DNA from: Varibaculum cambriense DSM 15806
GTDB taxonomy: Bacteria > Actinomycetota > Actinomycetes > Actinomycetales > Actinomycetaceae
Reading direction: 5' to 3'
Length of the DNA: 64,000 nt
Assembly (NCBI RefSeq): GCF_000420065.1
Contig: NZ_ATUF01000002.1
Location: 62,001-126,000 of the forward strand
Below, in pieces: positions 62,342 to 64,000 of this stretch (its first letter is position 1; every line of letters begins with the position of its first letter). The notes beneath the pieces are model-generated. The model ran no database searches. It had not been told where the DNA came from and saw only the letters and a list, made by a program, of their open reading frames with translations. The position numbers were made by a program, and so were the translations under genes.

Positions 62342-62510
62342 TTAGAACTTTGTTAGAATCCGATTTTTCCACCAAAACATTAGTTCTAAAAGTTCTGGAA
62401 TAAGAGCGATTTCTAAGTCTCCATCATATCCTATATTTTTCTCAGTTAAGGCTGTTTCAATTTTACTGAGTGCAATCCTACTTTTATAATCTGTTATCTT
62501 ATTATCTATA
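62331..62510 (-). pseudogene. phi13-family phage major tail protein fragment
   Basis: One frame carries ITDYKSRIALSKIETALTEK then NIGYDGDLEIALIPE; the run continues one frame over as SFRTN-like, VLVEKSDSNKVLNES and stops at 62331. The GYDGDLEIALIP core matches the phi13-type major tail proteins of Firmicutes phages. There is one frameshift and the N-terminus is missing. It ends next to the tail chaperone remnant, the normal phage order. Confidence 0.6.
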
Positions 62511-63899
62511 CATCAATACTACAATCTCCACGTGGTGGGTGTGGGGGAAGAGGTCGAAGGTTTGTAAAGACGCGATCTGATAGCCGTTGGATACGGCGAC
62601 TTTCAGGTCGCGGGCAAGCGCAGCCGGGTCACAGGCCACGTAAATAATCCGCTCCGGCTCTAGGCTTGCCAGCGCCGCCATTACCTGCCTTCCGGCACCG
62701 CTACGCGGGGGATCCATTATCACCAGGGGCGGCGCCTTCATCTTGTCGGCATAATCCGCGAGCGCCCGGGGATCTACCCTCCCAGCGCGAATCTGCAGAC
62801 GTCCAGGCACTCCAGAAAGATTCTTGTGCGCCATTTTTACTGCAGGCTTTGACCCCTCTAAAGTGCTCAGGCGTCCTCCCCTATCCAAAATTTTAGCCAG
62901 AGGACGCGAAAACAGTCCCGCCCCTGAGTACAGTTCCAGGATTTCATCCCACCGCCGGTCCCCGGGTATTAGCGGGCGGTCGCTACTCGCGTCTGCCTCG
63001 CTACGCTCGCTCTCTTCGACACTCCCGTCAGCCGCGCCATTGACAGGGTTTCCTAGGCCCTCCCCCTGAGCAGTAGATACCCCGCTATCTAGCCCAAAAT
63101 CGCTGGTAGCCGCTGCCATTACCTGCTCGCATAGAATCCGTGCCGCCTGGCGGTGCGCCTGCCAGAAACCACTCGGGGCCACCAGGTAGTCCCCGAAACC
63201 GGGAACCGTTAAACGCACATTCTTTTCTGTAACCGGATGAGCCGATTCATCAAACAGGGAGCGTCCGTTCCACACTCGCAGCCCGTTCGCGCTCGCCCAT
63301 GCCCGGACGCGCCCTCCCGGCGTAAAAACCTGGCTCCAGCTGTTGGGGTCGCTAAATAAAGAAGAGTCACTAATCAGCGGATCCGCCAGCGGGAAGCTAT
63401 CGATCTCTACCAGTTCTTCCCCGCGAAACTTAGTCATCGCCAGGCGCCCAGCAGAACTGACCTCAAAATCGGCGCGCAGACGATACCCTAAACCGTCCTC
63501 GCCGCCAGCGTGTCCGCTACTTACGCCCTGGCAGCTTAGCTCTCCCCCACTGGCAGCCAACGCTTGCGCGTAAACTTCCTCACCTCCTAGGCGCCGCAGG
63601 CAATCCCCCAGTACCTGTGCTTTCCATTGGCGTTGGTACGGCAGTTTCACGTGGCAAAGATCTGCCCCGCCCGTGCCTCCCGGACCGCCCAAAGCCCACA
63701 CCGGCACTTGCCGCTGAGGTGAAGCCTGCAGCACTTCGCTCACCTCGGCAAAAATAACTTTGCCTTTTTTAGCGACCGGGACAGCTGTTACCTGCTCCCC
63801 CGGCAATCCGAAACGCACCATATAGGTTTGTCCATCTTCATGTGCCAGACAGTAACCACCATGAACTGGACGCAGTAGTTGCAAGGAAACTTCATTCAT
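62502..63899 (-). CDS. TrmA/RlmD-family RNA (uracil-5)-methyltransferase
   Basis: The 465-residue enzyme methylates uracil in rRNA or tRNA with SAM. The C-terminal domain holds LYSGAGLFSRPLA (SAM loop, near 315), VIMDPPRSGAG (about 395-405) and YVACDPAALARDL with the catalytic cysteine. An N-terminal beta domain (1-60) replaces the TRAM domain; the four-Cys Fe-S site of RlmD is not seen. A Ser/Glu-rich insert lies near residues 270-305. The last few codons fall in AT-rich DNA at the island edge, so the tail may be altered. Confidence 0.9.
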   Translation of the reverse strand: MNEVSLQLLRPVHGGYCLAHEDGQTYMVRFGLPGEQVTAVPVAKKGKVIFAEVSEVLQASPQRQVPVWALGGPGGTGGADLCHVKLPYQRQWKAQVLGDCLRRLGGEEVYAQALAASGGELSCQGVSSGHAGGEDGLGYRLRADFEVSSAGRLAMTKFRGEELVEIDSFPLADPLISDSSLFSDPNSWSQVFTPGGRVRAWASANGLRVWNGRSLFDESAHPVTEKNVRLTVPGFGDYLVAPSGFWQAHRQAARILCEQVMAAATSDFGLDSGVSTAQGEGLGNPVNGAADGSVEESERSEADASSDRPLIPGDRRWDEILELYSGAGLFSRPLAKILDRGGRLSTLEGSKPAVKMAHKNLSGVPGRLQIRAGRVDPRALADYADKMKAPPLVIMDPPRSGAGRQVMAALASLEPERIIYVACDPAALARDLKVAVSNGYQIASLQTFDLFPHTHHVEIVVLMYR

Positions 63900-63916
63900 A
63901 AGTTAATGCTCGATAC

Positions 63917-64000
63917 CTAAAAATCAGCGGAAAAGTCCGGCTGAACATCCTCAGGAGCAGACGATTTACGACCCGAGGACGACTGTTCTATCCCCCAGCC
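63917..64000 (-). CDS. C-terminal end of an unidentified gene (partial)
   Basis: A minus-strand frame open to the right edge ends with TAG at 63917-63919 and gives the last 27 residues, polar and Ser-rich, finishing in DFSADF. It lies 17 bases before the methyltransferase start and is probably co-transcribed. In other actinobacteria an amino-acid permease gene often precedes this methyltransferase, but nothing in these residues proves that. Confidence 0.45.
   Translation of the reverse strand, partial: GWGIEQSSSGRKSSAPEDVQPDFSADF

Larger units (their letters stand above)
60590..62510. mobile_element. AT-rich decayed insertion carrying phage and Firmicutes-like genes
   Basis: Base composition falls sharply between about 60590 and 62510 relative to both flanks, and the encoded proteins are Lys/Ile/Asn-rich. 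It contains an antitoxin, a nonsense-mutated XRE regulator, a 5'-damaged DUF2975 gene, a lipoprotein gene and siphophage tail-gene fragments, all minus strand. No integrase, transposase or flanking direct repeat was found. The left edge cuts the antitoxin gene and the right edge meets the last codons of the RNA methyltransferase gene. Source in a low-GC Firmicute is inferred from protein character. Confidence 0.75.

Overview
The window looks like chromosomal DNA of a mid-GC actinobacterium of the Actinomycetaceae. A Varibaculum/Mobiluncus-like genus is my inference; no 16S gene is present. Supporting content: the order HAD hydrolase, tlyA, NAD kinase, recN, steA, mctB-like, Nudix matches the conserved actinobacterial block; glnE sits beside a GlnA2-type synthetase; sufR-B-D-Rieske-C-S-U-T is the actinobacterial SUF order; glgC and a GlgM/GlgA-type synthase are divergent; a DUF4191 membrane protein is present. 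Gene density is high and most intergenic gaps are under 300 bases.

Layout. 1-2945: the end of a DMSO-reductase operon (dmsB end, dmsC, a TorD-type chaperone and a cysteine-rich protein I do not recognise). 3087-5489: a SpaA-type surface protein with an odd sorting signal, then tRNA-Val, tRNA-Cys and tRNA-Gly on the minus strand. 5719-10893: an SPFH protein, a BetP-like BCCT transporter with long polar tails, a tail-anchored unknown and a DUF4191 protein. 10967-18341: phosphatase, glnE, glnA2-type, a lone ABC ATPase and a glycogen/maltose-1-phosphate synthase, all on minus; glgC diverges. 19963-25423: SixA-like phosphatase, small Cys protein, ABC-F ATPase, an unknown, a SorC regulator and a NagD-like HAD. 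25513-34620: arginine deiminase genes (arcA, arcB) directly downstream of a complete SUF operon under a SufR-type repressor. 34811-46430: Nudix, MurJ, a MraY/WecA-fold enzyme, SteB/MctB, SteA, RecN, NAD kinase, TlyA, a small protein and a large RGG-TPR-HAD fusion. 46644-52623: a GpsA-like dehydrogenase with a SorC regulator, dxs and a ClC protein. 52914-59757: aconitase, then a zinc-uptake operon (lipoprotein, ATPase, permease) that ends in a secreted histidine-triad protein. 59867-60412: glutathione peroxidase.

60580-62510 is clearly foreign: abruptly AT-rich, Firmicutes-like in protein character and decayed. It holds a RelB/DinJ antitoxin without toxin, an XRE regulator broken by one nonsense codon, a 5'-damaged DUF2975 gene, an intact small lipoprotein, and remnants of a siphophage tail module (major tail protein and an overlapping tail-assembly-chaperone G/GT pair). 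It ends flush with the 3' end of an RNA (uracil-5)-methyltransferase gene.

How the genes connect: anaerobic respiration (DMSO reductase), arginine fermentation, Fe-S assembly and metal acquisition suggest a facultative or anaerobic host-associated lifestyle, and the SpaA protein and histidine-triad zinc system fit mucosal colonisation. The most interesting items are the Zn-ABC/histidine-triad operon in an actinobacterium, the cysteine-rich protein of the DMSO-reductase operon, the decayed phage island, the envelope module joining SteAB with MurJ and a MraY-like enzyme, and the RGG-TPR-HAD fusion. I found no CRISPR array and no complete insertion sequence.
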